From Oopsacas minuta (Eukaryota > Porifera > Hexactinellida > Lyssacinosida > Leucopsacidae), in the NCBI GenBank assembly GCA_024704765.1, contig JAKMXF010000155.1:62001-126000 (forward strand): a stretch of 64,000 bases of DNA, read 5' to 3'. Each line of letters begins with the position of its first letter. The stretch's first letter is position 1. Shown here piece after piece: positions 34,541-46,163 of this stretch. The notes under the pieces were generated by a model that made no database searches, was not told the DNA's origin, and saw only the letters and a program-made list of their open reading frames with translations. Made by a program: the position numbers and the translations under genes.

Positions 34541-34575
34541 GTTACGAGAGGTAAACCAGTTTTACCTCTCGTAAC
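34541..34575. repeat. Perfect 15-bp hairpin
   Basis: GTTACGAGAGGTAAA and its exact reverse complement TTTACCTCTCGTAAC are separated by five bases (CCAGT). Nothing nearby indicates a transposon end or a gene, and no T-run follows. Function unknown. Confidence 0.85.
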
Positions 34576-36867
34576 TTTAATCATTTCTATTAGATATCTT
34601 GGTTATAATATCCGATATCTGATATTTATCTATCCTTAAAAGACGTATGTAATAACTCAACTATTGTCAGATCATTCTATCAATAGCTACTCGATGTGCA
34701 GCAGCAACTTGCATACGCCTAGAGATATCTTCGAATACATTTATGGACGTACCGCATATTTCTGTGTAATACCCTGCTTGATTAGGTGCTTAATTGCCCG
34801 AATTACATTTACCCTTGGCAATACTGGAATTTTTCGGGATTAAATACTATGTTTTACCTTATTCTCATAGTACATCAGCATTGAGTAAATTCTGCCCTTC
34901 TTATATAAAGGTTTGGGAAACAATGTTCACTCATTCTCTAACCATGGCGGTATTAGCTTTTTCTCTTGGCATTGTCTGCCTATAGTTTGCACGAATTGAA
35001 GTAATCTTTGAAAATCGACTTTGGCTGCGGCAAAAAGTAGAAAACCCGGCCTTCGGCAAGCCAGCCAGGTTTGAAGTAATTTGTTCTAAGATTTCTTTCA
35101 AAAGCAAAACAGGAAAAATGAATTCCTATTGCGAGATACCAAAACTAACATCTAAATATCTAGGATAAAATCTGCATGCTAAAATATACCTATCTCTATG
35201 ATATATCTAATTTTTGCTTATATCAAATCTCCACTATCATCAATTTCTTCGACGTTTTGATTTGGAAGAACTACTTCTTAGTAGGTGGTTGATCTAAATG
35301 AAGCAAACCTAACAGTTCTTAGGTTGTACTTGAGGAACAAGAGCTTTCTATGTTCTCCGAGAACAAACGGATTCTGTCCCACTTCCATATCTTGCTAGCC
35401 ACATTGAACTCTCGTTCACTTGGAACTGATCCACAAGTTGAACTCAACAATCGCAATTCAAGTATCGACAATCATGGATATAATTCCGAATGAATTCTCC
35501 TGAATCACAATGGATTCAAATCCCTAGATATTCTCTTTCCTGCAAGGTACAGCAATGTTACTGAATTGATTTGACTTTGAATTTTTTCACTTTTACACAT
35601 TGCATTCGAACTAACTAATTCATTTTCGTCATCATAATTTTCTAAAATCGAAACACTCAGCAACTGTTAGCGTTTGATTTCGACTACATGCATTAAATAA
35701 TGACAAAATCCTCACTTCATCAATATTTAATCTAAAATACCATATCTTTTCTTTGCCTTTTCAGCTTTCTCTTTGGCCATGAAGCCACTCATTATTATAT
35801 AGGATCTAATACAGTAGCTATTGCATGCTCATCGTTATTTTCATCACGGGGTCCTCGCCCCTGAAATATCGATTCATTAGATTCACCAATGCGTCCTTCA
35901 ACATTCCGATCCAGAATTCTTCAATCACATGGAAGTCAAATTATATTTCGTTGTTAGGCCATTAAAGTATTACATTTGATTCTCATCCCTGCTCTTCCCA
36001 AATGTATTCCTTGTCCAAAGTATCTTATTTGTATTTTTTGCTATCTTAAAGATAATTCATGGATAAAGATTGTACAATGCACATCTTACTACTTGCATAG
36101 CAGAAATATTCATTATTTTTATGCCCGGAGATAATGTAATGAGATAGTCGAATCATTCGAATAGTCAAAATATTCACATACAAACTTAACCTAAAAAAAT
36201 TGAACAAAATACTGTCCGCCTTATACATTATCCGAGGAAATCTATATGAGAAACGAAAAATTAGTTTACATAGCCTTAGTTGAAATTTCGTAATTCAACA
36301 ATTTTAATGTTTGTTAGAAAAACTAGAAGTTTTAGGAATATCAGTTGTTTTAATCGACTCTAAAATTCCAACAAAGATAAAACAACTACTTATCAAACAA
36401 AAAAACATTGACAAATGCATTATATTATTGTAACTATAGAATGTTTCTTTGCGAATCATATTTTCATCATTTTTGAAATATTAGCAGGCAGTATACCTCT
36501 GATTTCCTATGTTAATTGTCCCAGTTTCAACCTTGATGGTACATTCGAACCTCTATAAGTGGGAGAGGTCGGTTTTTCGAATCTTATGCTAACTCTCCAT
36601 CCCCATATATAATTTAAAATGTAAATGCCATTTAACCAGATTTTTTTACTGAATATGTACAGCTGCTTCCTCCACGACTGTTATTTCAACGATATTTGAT
36701 CAATATAATGTGCTCTGAGGTTGTTGGTTGAATATACAAGTTTGTATGCAATTTTCTTTCAAGAAACCCAAGGATTTCAATCCATCATTGCTATAAATAT
36801 CTATTTATTTCTAAATTTAGCAGAAAAATTGATAATTCACGAAAATCTTTCCGTATAATTCCCCCCT
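34576..36867. other. Intergenic, nothing recognised
   Basis: AT-rich, no coding frame of interest. A solo pogo-like end (GAACCTCTATAAGTGGGAGA) lies near 36547. Confidence 0.4.
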
Positions 36868-37985
36868 TACGAGGGGCACTAGGAAAGTTTTGTTGTTAGA
36901 TTGTAAAAACATTGAATATAGTATAGAGTGCTTTAATTATCTCAAAATATTCGCCATGAGCAGCTATGCAGCTTTACATGCGCAACCTCCAATTTTCGCA
37001 ACATTGGTACCAATTTTTGGATTGGGTACTCTCAAGCGCATCAAAGGCCGCCGACTCCAACTCTTCGTCGCTAGAAAAGCATCTACCTTTGAGTTTTTCA
37101 TTATGTTTTGGGAAGAGCTAGAAGTCACATAGGGCTAAATCAGGAGAATATGGTGAATGTGGTAGGGTAGATACCCCATTTGCTTGGATATAATCCATTG
37201 TATGTGCCGCCTTATGTGCTGTTGCATTATCATGGTGCAATCTAATGCACCGTAAGCCAGTTTTGGGTCGATGATGCTGAATCTCATCGAAAACTGCTTT
37301 CAAACAAACGGTATACCATTTTGCAGTTACCATAGCACCCTTTTCAAGTTTAACAACCTTTATCAAACCTTGAGGATTGAAGAAAATTTGCATACACCCT
37401 CTTGCCCACTGATTTTGGCAGTTTCACTTGAACAAGTTGAGGATCATCTTCGCATACCCACAATTTCGCTTTCTCCTTTGGTGGAGGGTCGTAGTGATAT
37501 ATCCACGTTTCATCACCGCTAACAATGTTATATATCTTCCTCCCTTGGTCAGAGTTATATTTATCCAGCATATATTGACAAAATTCAACTCACTCGGCCT
37601 TCTGTGGTTGCGTCAACTTATAGGGACCCACCAACAACAGAGCTTCCTAACAATAGTTATTCATGTAGGAGCGAATCACTGGCAGGCGATAAAATATTTA
37701 GGGTTTCTTCTAACTGTTTGTTAGTGATATATGGGTACGAAACATTTCATTACCCACAGACTCAACCATCTCTAATGTAACTTCTTCATCTGGTCTTCCA
37801 GACGAGTTTCATCTTCAAACGATGTCCTACCGATCTTGAATTCGCGAAACCACCTTTGTATAGTCAGTATCCTAAGAGATTCTTTGTAGGTCGGTTCCTT
37901 GTTAGTCCGGTCTGGTCTGGTCCTGCTCCATAATTTTATAGCAATCTGTACCACTAGTAGGATACTAGACGATTCTCAATAAAAG
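36868..37985 (-). mobile_element. mariner relic, right end lost
   Basis: A mariner terminus (TTACGAGGGGCACTAGGAAA) begins near 36868. The matching inverted end was not found on the right, where recognisable mariner coding sequence fades near 37960. A fragment of the same family occurs at 47770-47880. Confidence 0.65.
36955..37954 (-). pseudogene. mariner (DD34D) transposase, broken
   Basis: Reading the minus strand: LTIQRWFREFKIGRTSFEDE (N-terminal DNA-binding part), KQLEETLNILSPASDSL, then NIVSGDETWIYHYDPPPKEK (first catalytic aspartate), HHDNATAHKAAHTMDYIQAN and PYSPDLALCDF, with 34 residues between the second and third aspartates, then LPKHNEKLKGRCFSSDEELE and CIAAHGEYFEI. Frames change at least four times and the first roughly 30 residues are missing. 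A typical dead mariner. Confidence 0.85.
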
Positions 37986-37989
37986 TATC

Positions 37990-38609
37990 CGATCACGATC
38001 CTGGCTGAAATAACATCTGCTTTCCTGGTTCCGATCCAAAATTTCGGAAATTTCTGCTATCCGACCACTAACTAATTTACGATCCCCTAACTGGTGGTTT
38101 CTATACATTTAGTCGGTTATTTTGGGTACTGTAGCAGACTAAAATTTTTGAATTTATGATATGATTAATCATCAATAGATTCATACATACATTGGCGCTA
38201 CATCAAACCAAAATGTACTACCATGTATATTTTTACTGATGTTATGTTGCTGTTTGAGCACTCAATTATACGTAAACAATGTCAGACAACCAAGAAACTT
38301 ACATTCTACAAACAAGCGAAGGCGGTATATTATAACGATTTATTTGCAGGAAAATATAGTATGATAAACCAATAGTGACAATAGGATGAATATACCTATT
38401 GTATCCAACATTATTTAAACTTTTACAAATAAATGTAGTTAAATTACCAGAAAGTAAGAAAATCGATCTCAACCGTAAAGATCTAACCAAAATTAGATGA
38501 TGGTTCATTGAGCAAATTTGTCATAAGTAGGATTGATTGAGTGTTTCAAGATAGAGAAATTCCATAACCATCGATTTCACCAACATCAACCGATTTGCCA
38601 AAAATACGT
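37990..38609. other. Intergenic, nothing recognised
   Basis: Short CGATCC-rich patch near 37985-38090 resembles a similar patch at 46470-46570. No gene seen. Confidence 0.35.
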
Positions 38610-39164
38610 GAGTCTAAAGCCCCAACCCAACCATTAGATATGCATTATTTTAAAATTGTTACGTCAAATAGTTATGGAATTTTGAAGCAAAGATATCTTC
38701 TTAAAGAAAGATTAGAGCATGTAGAATTTGCTTATCAACTCACAAATGCAATTATATTATATTTTGATTCAAATAAATGGAACTGAAAATAAGGTGTGAA
38801 GTGAAGCCGGAACTCTGACATTGCTTTGGAAGAAAGTAATGGAAGTTAATATTAGTGTTTTTACTTTGGTACTTGTGTCATTACACAATATAGAAATGAT
38901 AATTGGTCCCAATTCGCTACCTTAGGTTACTTAAATATTTGTTGTGTAGCTATTATTTCAATTTGTAAACTACTTCCAATTTTCCCGAATGTTGGAAATC
39001 CGATGCCAGTTTTCTGAATATTCCAATCTAGAGTAAGGTAAATATATTCAATTATAGATCCTGATCAGAATTAATAATAATTCAGATACCTTAATAGATT
39101 GAAATAAACAAATTGATATGATCAGTTAAGAATGGTCGTATTTGCTCTTGTAAAAGCTCAACTG

Positions 39165-40522
39165 CAGTATGTCACACAATTATTGGCATTGATTTTAACT
39201 ATCGATTACTTCTACCCTGTAAAATATTTATTATTTTGAACTTTATTATATCAATATACTGATGAATAAGAAAGATGTATATGTGATCCCACAACGAATA
39301 AATTAATATCTAATTTTTCCACCCTTATTTTTCAAACAGAGTTAAATTCTTTTCTCCATTGAAAGGCAGAACGGCCTAATAAATTCAGGATCGAATGATT
39401 GCCATATCTCAATAATTCCCTTCTTCAACTGTTCTACAGTTTTTGGTGCTCGCACCATCAGTCTTCTTTTGAGTACACCCCATAGATTTTCAATAGGAGC
39501 TAGATCAGGACTGTTGGGAGGCCAATCAATCCTGTGGGGTACAAATTGGGACTTCCATGCTTTTGCCACTTTTCCTGTGTGCACTGGGCTATTGTCCTCT
39601 TGCAAAATCCAAACATTACCATAGAGAGGGTTAGCCTGCTCTATCAAGTATTCGTTGAGAGTAGAAATATAACGCAATTGAATAAAGTTCTCTCTAAAAA
39701 TACACAATGGCGTAGCCCCCATCAGAGAAATGCCACCCCAAAGATGAACTTTGGATGGATGTCGATATGAAGGCAATTGAACTGGTTGACCTTTCTTTGT
39801 CCACACTTTAACTTTTCCCGAATCGAGCCAGATTGAACATTCGTCCGTAAAAAATATTTTTGACCAATCAAACCTTTTCATATCCTTACACCAATTGACG
39901 CGCTTTTGGACCTGAAGGTCAGTTAATGCTGGAATTCGAATCACAGGGGATTTTACGAAATTTTGTCTTTTAAGGTGACGATATACAGTACTTTCCCAAC
40001 ATTCGATTGCAATCTGGTAGTCAATTGTCGTACAGACATCCTTACATTCGATTTTAATAGAATGGATATCCTTCTCTTGTCGTTTGGTGGAATTTTCGTT
40101 GGTGGACCAGCTCCCTTTTGTGAAAAAGACATTTGTCTTTTTTTATCAGCGCAATAACTCGAAACACAGTTCTGACGGGAACACCAATACGCGAGGATAT
40201 ACCTTTAGCGTTGGTAATTCCCCCATTGTAAAGGGTTTGAATTTCCATTCGACGTTGTTGTTGGGTTTTCAGACCAGCCATGAATAATATCACAATAATA
40301 GAATGCTAGCAAAAATACAACATAATTTGTGAAAAGAATTGTGAAATCTCTAATGGGTAGTGTTGAAATCAAGGGAGTCTAAACAAAATCAATAATATAT
40401 TGTATGTTTCTAATTTATTCTGCTGTACATTTCGAACTGGATTACTAAAATATCAAAGAATGGTTGGATAATATTAATTGATAACAAATCGAGATTACTG
40501 CCAATAATTATGGGACGAACTG
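39165..40522 (-). mobile_element. Tc1 element (DD34E), second family, 1358 bp
   Basis: The left end CAGTATGTCACACAATTATT and right end (inward) CAGTTCGTCCCATAATTATT then continue GGCA. TA follows the right end; the left is preceded by TG. The inverted repeat copy at 43103-43261 still has the empty site (AACTATTTTC against AACTG...TAATTCT here), which confirms a TA target and shows the left TA mutated. A related relic begins at 49144. Confidence 0.88.
39342..40281 (-). pseudogene. Tc1 DD34E transposase, frameshifted
   Basis: An N-terminal part from ATG at 40281 reads MAGLKTQQQRRMEIQTLYNG and SSRIGVPVRTVFRVIAL (helix-turn-helix). After frameshifts near 40140 and 39950 a 200-residue frame carries FFTDECSIWLDSGKVKVWTK, LQEDNSPVHTGKVAKAW and NSPDLAPIENLWGVLKRRL, with 34 residues between the second aspartate and glutamate. 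It ends CLSMEKRI. The catalytic half is uninterrupted; only the N-terminal half is broken. Confidence 0.9.
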
Positions 40523-40699
40523 TAATTCTAGCATACACGGTATGAGAAATTTAGGTATTACATTCTGTCCCATAATTATTGGTATAGTAATCTATTTCGT
40601 ATTTATAGGGATTCATTAGTTTTCTTCATTCATATACTATCACACTATTGATGTTTTCATTGGTTAATGTGTGATTCTCTGAAAAATCATATTCATTTT

Positions 40700-41430
40700 C
40701 GTATTTCAGAAAGTATGATGTGTCACCATGACTTAACAACATTTGATAGAATATATCTGTCATGATTTTTCCAAATATATTTGATTACACATTCTGTCGG
40801 AAAATATCAGAAACAGAAGATGGGTGGGCGCCAAACAATATGGAATCCTAAGTTAATCACTCCTGTACAGATTAACAGTACAATTGGCATTTCCTTAGTG
40901 ACATATCCGAATTTCTACAAATCAGTCTCTAGACATCACGGTTATTGGACTGGCAGGCCAGTTAAGTATCTAATTCTATTAAAATATCAGTTATAAAATA
41001 TATTACTGATGTTCAAATGATATCTTACCAATGAAATTGCTTTCAGATTACCATCTAAAGCAAGTAAAAACACTGTACACCAATATTCAAACGTTCTGGT
41101 GTCACATACTAGTGTCTGAAATTATGTGACGTCATTTCAACTTAGAAAATGTTTTGTGACTTGGTTTTTTGTTAAACCTTATATCTACCAAACATACACT
41201 TGGTTCAACATGTGCCATTATGATATCAGCAAAACAAGTAGGATAACGTATGTGAATATATTGCATCACTTCGTAGTACCCAGTCCTGATTCTGCCATCA
41301 CCAAGAGAGTAGATCCAAATCAAAAGTGGCAGGGAGAAGTTTAAAAGCTGGTAATCTGCTGTAAAGATCAGTGCAAAATTATCATAAACCATCCCAAATT
41401 CTTCAGAACTTGGGGAACGTGACAATAGGA
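40700..41430. other. Spacer between the inverted copies
   Basis: No gene recognised. Overlapping open frames on both strands at 41126-41443 do not resemble known proteins. A TGACGTCA site occurs near 41127. Confidence 0.35.
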
Positions 41431-41431
41431 A

Positions 41432-41560
41432 TAAAAGTAGCAATTATGGGGGTTAAGTCCTCCCGGGTCTGGGATTGGAGTTCCCAAATATAAGCGTAAA
41501 AGTAGCCATTCTGGAGGGTTCAGGCCCCCAGATCTGGGATCTTGGGCTCTGGAGTCTGGA
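41432..41560. repeat. 65-bp tandem duplication, about two copies
   Basis: TAAAAGTAGCAATTATGGGG at 41432 recurs as TAAAAGTAGCCATTCTGGAG at 41497, followed in both by GGTTNAGNCC..., GGGTCTGGGAT or GATCTGGGAT. On the minus strand near 41637 CATGGGCGTAAATCTCTGGG resembles a hAT-type end, so the block may lie inside a short hAT relic. Confidence 0.5.
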
Positions 41561-41726
41561 CCCCTCAGACTTGTGGAAATTTGGTTTTACTCCTATTGAC
41601 GAGACCGACCCATAACCCCAGAGATTTACGCCCATGTCCACCTCTTTGATGTCCTGAATGCGATAGTATAGTTTAATACCGAATTATAAAGCCTATAATT
41701 GTAATGCACTAAAGCGAAATGTTATA

Positions 41727-43102
41727 CAGTCTGTTTCAAAAGTATTGGCAGTAAATTATAATATTAATATTTCAGAAATTGGAACAAATAGCAAATAGAT
41801 AATGATACTACGAAATTCCACGGGTAAGATATATCTGTAAACAAAATTTCAGTAATTAATCTTCTCCCCTCTCGAATTTATGCACATATTTACACGGTTA
41901 GGCATAGATAATATAAAATTTTTCAGGAAATCGGGGATAAAAGTCTCCCATTCGTAAATTATAGCTACTTCTAAATCAGCCAAGTTATTGAGAGATCTCT
42001 TTGACAACCTCTGCTTTAGGACTCCCCAGATGTTTTCAATTGGATTTAAGTCCGGAGAATAGGCAGGCCAATCCAATACTAGAATATTTTCACTATCTTT
42101 CCACTCTTTGCTGAGCTTAGATTTATGAATTGGGGAATTGTCTTCCTGCAGAATCCATCCCTCAGGTTAGTAAACATCAGCTGTTCTGATTAAACACTCA
42201 TTCAGAGTATCAATATACAATTTGGAGACAAAATTAGAAGTAAATATCTTCAATATTGTGGTTCCCATGGAAGAAATCCCTCCCCAAACGTGTAATTTTG
42301 GTGTGTGCCGTTGAACCTTCAGAATAGGATTTTCTTTTGCTCTAGTCCACATGCCAACACTTCCCCGATTTAACCAAATAGAACATTCGTCTGTGAAGAA
42401 TACATTCTCCCAACAATAATTCACATGATCTTTACACCATTCAACTCTGTTTTTAGCTATTAATGGGGTAATGAATGGTCCCATAACAGGTTGTTTAAAG
42501 TTAAATCCACAAGCACGAGTTGCCCGGTAGACTGTTGAAGTTGATGGAGCATCAGTGTACTTGGAAGAGAGATTCGCGCGTACAGAACGTATAGAGATCT
42601 TAGAATGAGAATTTAACGTTCGTATAATTGATTGTTTGTGTGAATATGTGATAGCCTTGGGACGCCCACTAACACTTTATGTGTTATGCTTTTACCTTCA
42701 CGAAGTATAGATTTTATACGAAAAATTGTCCTCAATGGTATCCCTGTTTTAGCAGAGATTTCCTTCGCTGAAGTAATACCTACATCAATAAATATTTTGA
42801 TTTTCTTCCTCTGTTCTAATTGCGACATATAGCTACAAATAGGGCTATAATATAATTTGTTTTATTAAATGAGATCAAATTGGCAGCTGTGGCGGTGGGA
42901 AATTTTATGCCTCAAAATTCCCCGTTTCAAGTATCTGAATCGAGGTAAACATTAAGAAAGTCCATCATGATTAATGATAAACTTCATGATGACTATCTAA
43001 GTATGCAATATCGAAAAGATCAATAGATAATACAATCACACAATTGAATAGGCTTAGGAATTATGAAATATGAACTACTGCCAATACTTTTGAAACAGAC
43101 TG
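41727..43102 (-). mobile_element. Tc1 element (DD34E), copy 2, 1376 bp, inverted
   Basis: Same terminal repeat as copy 1 (CAGTCTGTTTCAAAAGTATT) with TA at 41725-41726 and 43103-43104. One base shorter than copy 1 because of an A lost near 42675. The two copies face each other about 15 kb apart, so recombination between them could invert the interval. Confidence 0.95.
41849..42828 (-). pseudogene. Tc1 DD34E transposase, same internal stop plus a frameshift
   Basis: It starts MSQLEQRKKIKIFIDVGITS at an ATG at 42828, shifts frame after SITHK because of a one-base loss relative to copy 1, and resumes with MGPFITPLIAKNRVEW to the TAA at 42167-42169, the same stop codon context (ADVY, stop, PEGW) as copy 1. 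The remainder with LQEDNSP and YSPDLNPIENIW is open to the family's normal end. Substitutions against copy 1 include A to V near residue 16 and R to G after SIWLNR. Confidence 0.93.
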
Positions 43103-43261
43103 TAATAGCTAATTGCTCATACTGTCAATGTAAGAAAATAGTTAAGCATTTACATCTGCAAATACAACCATTGTTAAACTGATTATATCAAATTTAGTAA
43201 TTTTAATCTACAAAGAATTTGAATGATCTTGAATTTTGATCAGTATCTATATTAGAATATA

Positions 43262-44604
43262 CAAGGGTGTCCAGAAATTATTGATACCATGAATTTCTAT
43301 TTTTATTTGACCATATTTTGATTTATGTTGTTTCCTAAGCATGTATAATGATATTTCATTCATGTTCACTACCGATTCAATCTTTTTCGCAATTGTGAAT
43401 CTCAAATATCAAAAAATTTAGTGAAATTTTATATAATTTATTTAACCACAATTCCTATCTTTATTAGCATCATTATCATGAATATTGAGATTCGTTCACG
43501 TGCTATTAGTATGATAGAAGGCGGCATGACACAAAAAGATGTAACTAATCGTCTTAGTAGGGAATTGCCACTATTAAAAGGTGGTGGAAACGCCATATCA
43601 ATAACCAGAGTCTCCATCATAGACCTGGTGCAGGCAGGCCGCCAAAATTGAATCCAGTAGCAAAGATGATAATATCAAAGTCTTTGGGAAAAAGACATCA
43701 GTCCATAAGGAGATTGAGTGCAAAATTGAAATATAAAGGACATCTATTTCGAAAAGTACTGTACACTCTTATTTGAAGAAGTCTGTAGGCCCTAAACCCT
43801 TCAAAAGGCCCAAACAACCGAAATTGACACCAAAACATAAGGAAAACAGACTTTTGTTCTACCAAAAATATCTAAATTGGTCAGTGGATGATTGCAAATG
43901 CATTCTTTGGAGTGATGAGTCTACATTTGAACTTTTTCATCCCTCAAACCATCAAAATGACCGAAATTGGGCAAAGAGTTCAGCAAATATACGCCCTCAG
44001 CAAACAGTAAAATTTCCTCAAAGAGTCATGGTGTGGGGCATGATGAGCTATCAAGCGGTCTCTGAACTGCACATAATAACTCCTAAACAAAATATAAATG
44101 CCGCCTATTTTACGGATGAGATATTGGCCAAAACCTGTAAAGAGACAATAAAACGCAAAAGAAGACAGGAAATATTTTGCAAAAGAGAATGCTTCCAGAC
44201 CCGTTGAAATCGATATTCATGCAAGATGGTGCTCCATCTCACAGGGCCAAAATTTCGCAAGAATGGTGTTATAAACACTTACGTAATTTTTGGCAGAAAG
44301 AAGTGTGGACAGGTAATTCGCCAGACCTGAACCCCATTGAAAATCTTTGGGCAATACTCAAGCAAAAGCTTGAGGAGGCACCCCAGCCGGACAACCTTCA
44401 AGACCTCACATTTCTTCTGAAAAATGCTTGGTCAAACTTAGATTCTTTGCTCCTCGAAAATTTAATAGTAGGCATGCCGAATAGAATTGCAAAATGCACA
44501 GAATTAGAAGGAGATTATATAGGTAAATGAAATGAATAAATGGTGGGTAGTTTTCGAAACTTATAGCAACTTATGAAAGGTATCAATAATTACTGGACAC
44601 CCTG
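43262..44604 (+). mobile_element. Tc1-type element, DD37E, 1343 bp
   Basis: The left end CAAGGGTGTCCAGAAATTAT and right end (inward) CAGGGTGTCCAGTAATTATT both continue to TGATACC, flanked by TA at 43260-43261 and 44605-44606. The empty site is preserved in the inverted left copy near 39043. Confidence 0.92.
43478..44530 (+). pseudogene. DD37E transposase, frameshifted
   Basis: ATG at 43478 begins MNIEIRSRAISMIEGGMTQK, a helix-turn-helix. Later frames give HHRPGAGRPPKLNPVAKMII, ISKSLGKRHQSIRRLS, then ILWSDESTFELF (first acid), MVWGMMSYQAVSELHII, FMQDGAPSHRAKISQEW (second acid) and GNSPDLNPIENLWAILKQKL (glutamate). Thirty-seven residues separate the last two acids. Frameshifts near 43575, 43760 and 44190 break it. 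It ends CTELEGDYIGK before a TGA. It is related to the element at 44823-46163, which has the same spacing type. Confidence 0.9.
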
Positions 44605-44822
44605 TATATTTACCTTTCTCTAGAATGAAATAATCAGAAAACTGGTATTGGATTTCCAACAATTTGTGAAATCTGGAAATAGTGTACAAATTATAAATAA
44701 TAGTTACACAACGGAAATTTAAGTAACCTAAAGGCAGCGAATTAGAACCAATTCCAAATTTTATATGGTGTAATAAATAGGTACCCATCTTAAACACTTT
44801 GAATTTAGCTTCCCAAACTATA

Positions 44823-46163
44823 CAAGGTGTAACAAAAGTGTTGTCCCCTTCGATTGCCAGAAGCATCTAGGAGAAATAACTACACAATATCAACTTTCAT
44901 TTGTTTATATAATCACCTCCCATTTCCAAAACAACTTTAACTCTGTTTGGCAAGCTGGCTACTAAATTTCCAAATTTCGGGAGTAATGGCTTGCCATGAT
45001 AATTTCAAGGTTTCAATTAACTGATTTCGATTTGTCATCTGACCCTTCTCATTAACTCTCTCTTTCAATATAGCCCAAAGGTTTTCAATTGGGTTCAGGT
45101 CCGGTAAATTTCCTGGCCAGTCACCTTTCTCCCAAACCCGTTTAGACTATCTCGGCACCACTTCTGAGTCATTTTGGCCGTGTGGGCAGGAGCACCATCT
45201 TGCATAAAGATGAAATCGGACATGTTTCCCAACATTGGCGGCTCTGAAATAAGTCCCATATTTTCTGTACGGTTGATGGCATCTCTACAAGTCTTGGCTA
45301 ATATTTCATCCCTGTAATATAGCGAGTTTACAGTCTGTCCTTGTGGAATTATATGGAGCTCAGATAGTGCTTGATGCGACATAAGTCCCCAAACATGAAT
45401 TTTTTGAGGAAACTTCACCGACAAAATGTGAGGAACATCTTTAGTTGTTTTAGCCCAAACACAATCATTATGCCAATTGGGTGTTGCATTCAGTTCAAAG
45501 GGAGACTCATCAGACCAAAGAACTTTTTTCCAATCTTCCACGCCCCAATTTTGATGTTTCTTGGCAAAATTCAGTCTGTCCTGGATGTTTTTTGCCCATA
45601 AACGGGGGTCTTTTGCCTGTTGAACGCTGATGCACCAATTGAGTTGGTCAAATAGCGATAAACTGTCATGTGAGAGACAGGGTCATTACTTGAGTTCAAT
45701 CTCTTTGCGATCTTGCGAGTTGATTGCCTTCTTTTAGTCAAAGTTTTGGAGATAATGATCTTATTGACCCGATGCAAAATCGGCGGTCTGCCAGAACGGG
45801 TCTTGGTTTCCAGGCTCATTCCTTTTTATACGCACTCCACCACCTCTTGACAGATCTCACTGAAACGTCTAGTTCGAGAGCTACGTTTTGCTGTGAAAGA
45901 CCACTCCTTAACATACCTACTGTTTGAGAACGAACCTCTAACCCGTGGTCGCGGACATCCATTCCGAATAGAGAAAATGATTTTACGAAATCCAAGTAAA
46001 AAGAAAGAGATAAAAATAATATTAATCAAACTGCGATAGAAATAGCCAAAAACTATTATGGTAATAGCTAGAAAGAGTAAGTCAGATGCAATAGTCAAGG
46101 TTCAGTTTTATAAACTCAATCAATGACAAAAAAGAAAGGGGACAACACTTTTGTTACACCCTG
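44823..46163 (-). mobile_element. Tc1-type element, DD37E relative, 1341 bp
   Basis: The left end CAAGGTGTAACAAAAGTGTT and right end (inward) CAGGGTGTAACAAAAGTGTT both continue GTCCCCTT, flanked by TA at 44821-44822 and 46164-46165. The left inverted copy is uninterrupted at the matching point near 38825. Confidence 0.92.
44897..45962 (-). pseudogene. DD37E-type transposase, frameshifted
   Basis: From ATG at 45962: MDVRDHGLEVRSQTVGMLRS and LSQQNVALELDVSVRSVKRW (helix-turn-helix), then a stop and TRSGRPPILHRVNKIIISKT, RRQSTRKIAKRLNSS. After a shift near 45590: VLWSDESPFELNATPNWH (first acid), IHVWGLMSHQALSELHII, IFMQDGAPAHTAKMTQKW (second acid). After another shift near 45130: GNLPDLNPIENLWAILKERV (glutamate). 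A last shift leads to SLPNRVKVVLEMGGDYINK and TGA at 44897-44899. It is a relative of the element at 43262 rather than a copy. Confidence 0.88.

Larger units (their letters stand above)
38610..40690 (+). repeat. Old inverted repeat, left copy (interrupted by one Tc1)
   Basis: The non-transposon parts (38610-39164 and 40523 to about 40690) match, in reverse orientation, three blocks between 43103 and 46460. Examples: AACCCAACCATTAGATATG here against AACCCAATCATTAGATATG there; AAGGTGTGAAGTGAAGCCGG against AAGGTGTGAAGTGAACCGG; TACACAACAAATATTTAAG against its counterpart TACACAACGGAAATTTAAG. Divergence is substantial, so the duplication or repeat family is old. The Tc1 at 39165-40522 inserted after the copies separated. 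Outer limits are approximate. Confidence 0.8.

Noticed and set aside
25275-43102. The two Tc1 copies as one segmental duplication
   Set aside because: Each copy has its own TA duplication and the sequences beyond the termini are unrelated, so separate insertions are the better explanation.
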